DNA of 26,963 nt from a virus: positions 1 through 26,963 of the IMG/VR virus record IMGVR_UViG_3300030329_005118; one strand, 5' to 3'. A program made the position numbers and the translations under genes. The notes under the pieces were generated by a model. That model made no database searches, was not told where the DNA came from, and saw nothing but the letters and a program-made list of their open reading frames with translations. Below are positions 26,823-26,963 of this stretch, in pieces. How positions within the stretch are numbered: position 1 is the stretch's first letter; every line of letters begins with the position of its first letter.

Positions 26823-26963
26823 TAAGGACCCCCAATCTGCTTAAAAAGGTGTCAAATCCCCGTCATCATCCGCCTTTTTCTTGGTGGATTTCTTCGAGGA
26901 TTTAGGTTTAATAGGTTTAGCCCGAATCCTAACGGGCTTACCACCAACCATCTCCCACTTGCC
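26806..26963. repeat. Right copy of terminal direct repeat (map joint)
   Basis: A copy of bases 1-158 with three differences (26860, 26960, 26961). Joining the ends at this repeat restores an unbroken coat-to-connector gene order. Confidence 0.9.
26841..26963 (-). CDS. Partial second copy of the 36-506 gene (C-terminal 40 codons)
   Basis: The C-terminal end of the unknown head-region gene, cut by the contig edge. It carries GGG (Gly) where the left copy has GAG (Glu) in the acidic run, and the edge codons differ (Lys for Gln). This is the same locus read from a different strain or read set and not a second gene. Confidence 0.85.
   Translation of the reverse strand, partial: GKWEMVGGKPVRIRAKPIKPKSSKKSTKKKADDDGDLTPF

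Noticed and set aside
1-26963. tRNA genes, CRISPR arrays, insertion sequences, diversity-generating retroelement
   Set aside because: No cloverleaf with a CCA-type end, no regularly spaced repeats, no transposase or reverse transcriptase frame seen on reading through both strands.

Overview
The window is one complete double-stranded DNA phage genome, opened at an arbitrary point. The first 158 bases recur at 26806-26963 with three mismatches, so the unit is a closed map of about 26,805 bp, or a linear genome with redundant ends. The gene set is that of a small tailed phage with a siphovirus plan: terminase, portal, P22-like coat, head-tail connectors, tail tube, tape measure and a glucosaminidase endolysin. 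The lysis genes and two exported proteins point to a Gram-negative bacterial host. No tRNA, CRISPR array, insertion sequence, recognisable integrase or CI-type repressor is visible.

Layout. A divergent control region at 7855-8127 splits the genome into two transcription arms. The left arm (minus strand, 7854 down to 5956) holds a lambda O-like initiator with a candidate iteron origin inside its gene, a small unknown protein, a Vsr-like nuclease and an unknown gene. A hairpin followed by a sigma70-type promoter (5863-5891) then leads into the late genes: terminase, portal, head protein, scaffold, coat, an unknown protein, and across the map joint the connectors, tail terminator, tail tube, frameshifted tail chaperones, tape measure, tail tip, three C1q-like receptor-binding candidates, the lysis cassette, a coiled-coil membrane protein, a metallophosphoesterase and a small terminal gene ending at 12978. 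The right arm (plus strand, 8128-12891) is made of small early genes: an AP2/GIY-YIG-like protein with a disrupted frame, Cys-rich and single-span peptides, an excisionase-like HTH protein, two ribbon-helix-helix proteins, and an unknown protein paired with a PD-(D/E)XK nuclease.

The arms converge at 12892-12977. That gap carries an exact 16-bp copy of the bacterial chromosomal centromere site parS (TGTTTCACGTGAAACA, 12893-12908) next to a strong hairpin. No ParA or ParB gene is visible, so the phage looks equipped to recruit the host's ParB. This is the most unusual feature and fits either extrachromosomal maintenance or use of the host nucleoid-segregation machinery. A second genome-wide signal is the complete absence of GATC on reading through the window (about 105 expected by chance), which implies strong selection by GATC-specific restriction. 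A host with chromosomal ParB-parS also argues against an E. coli-type enterobacterium, which lacks that system.
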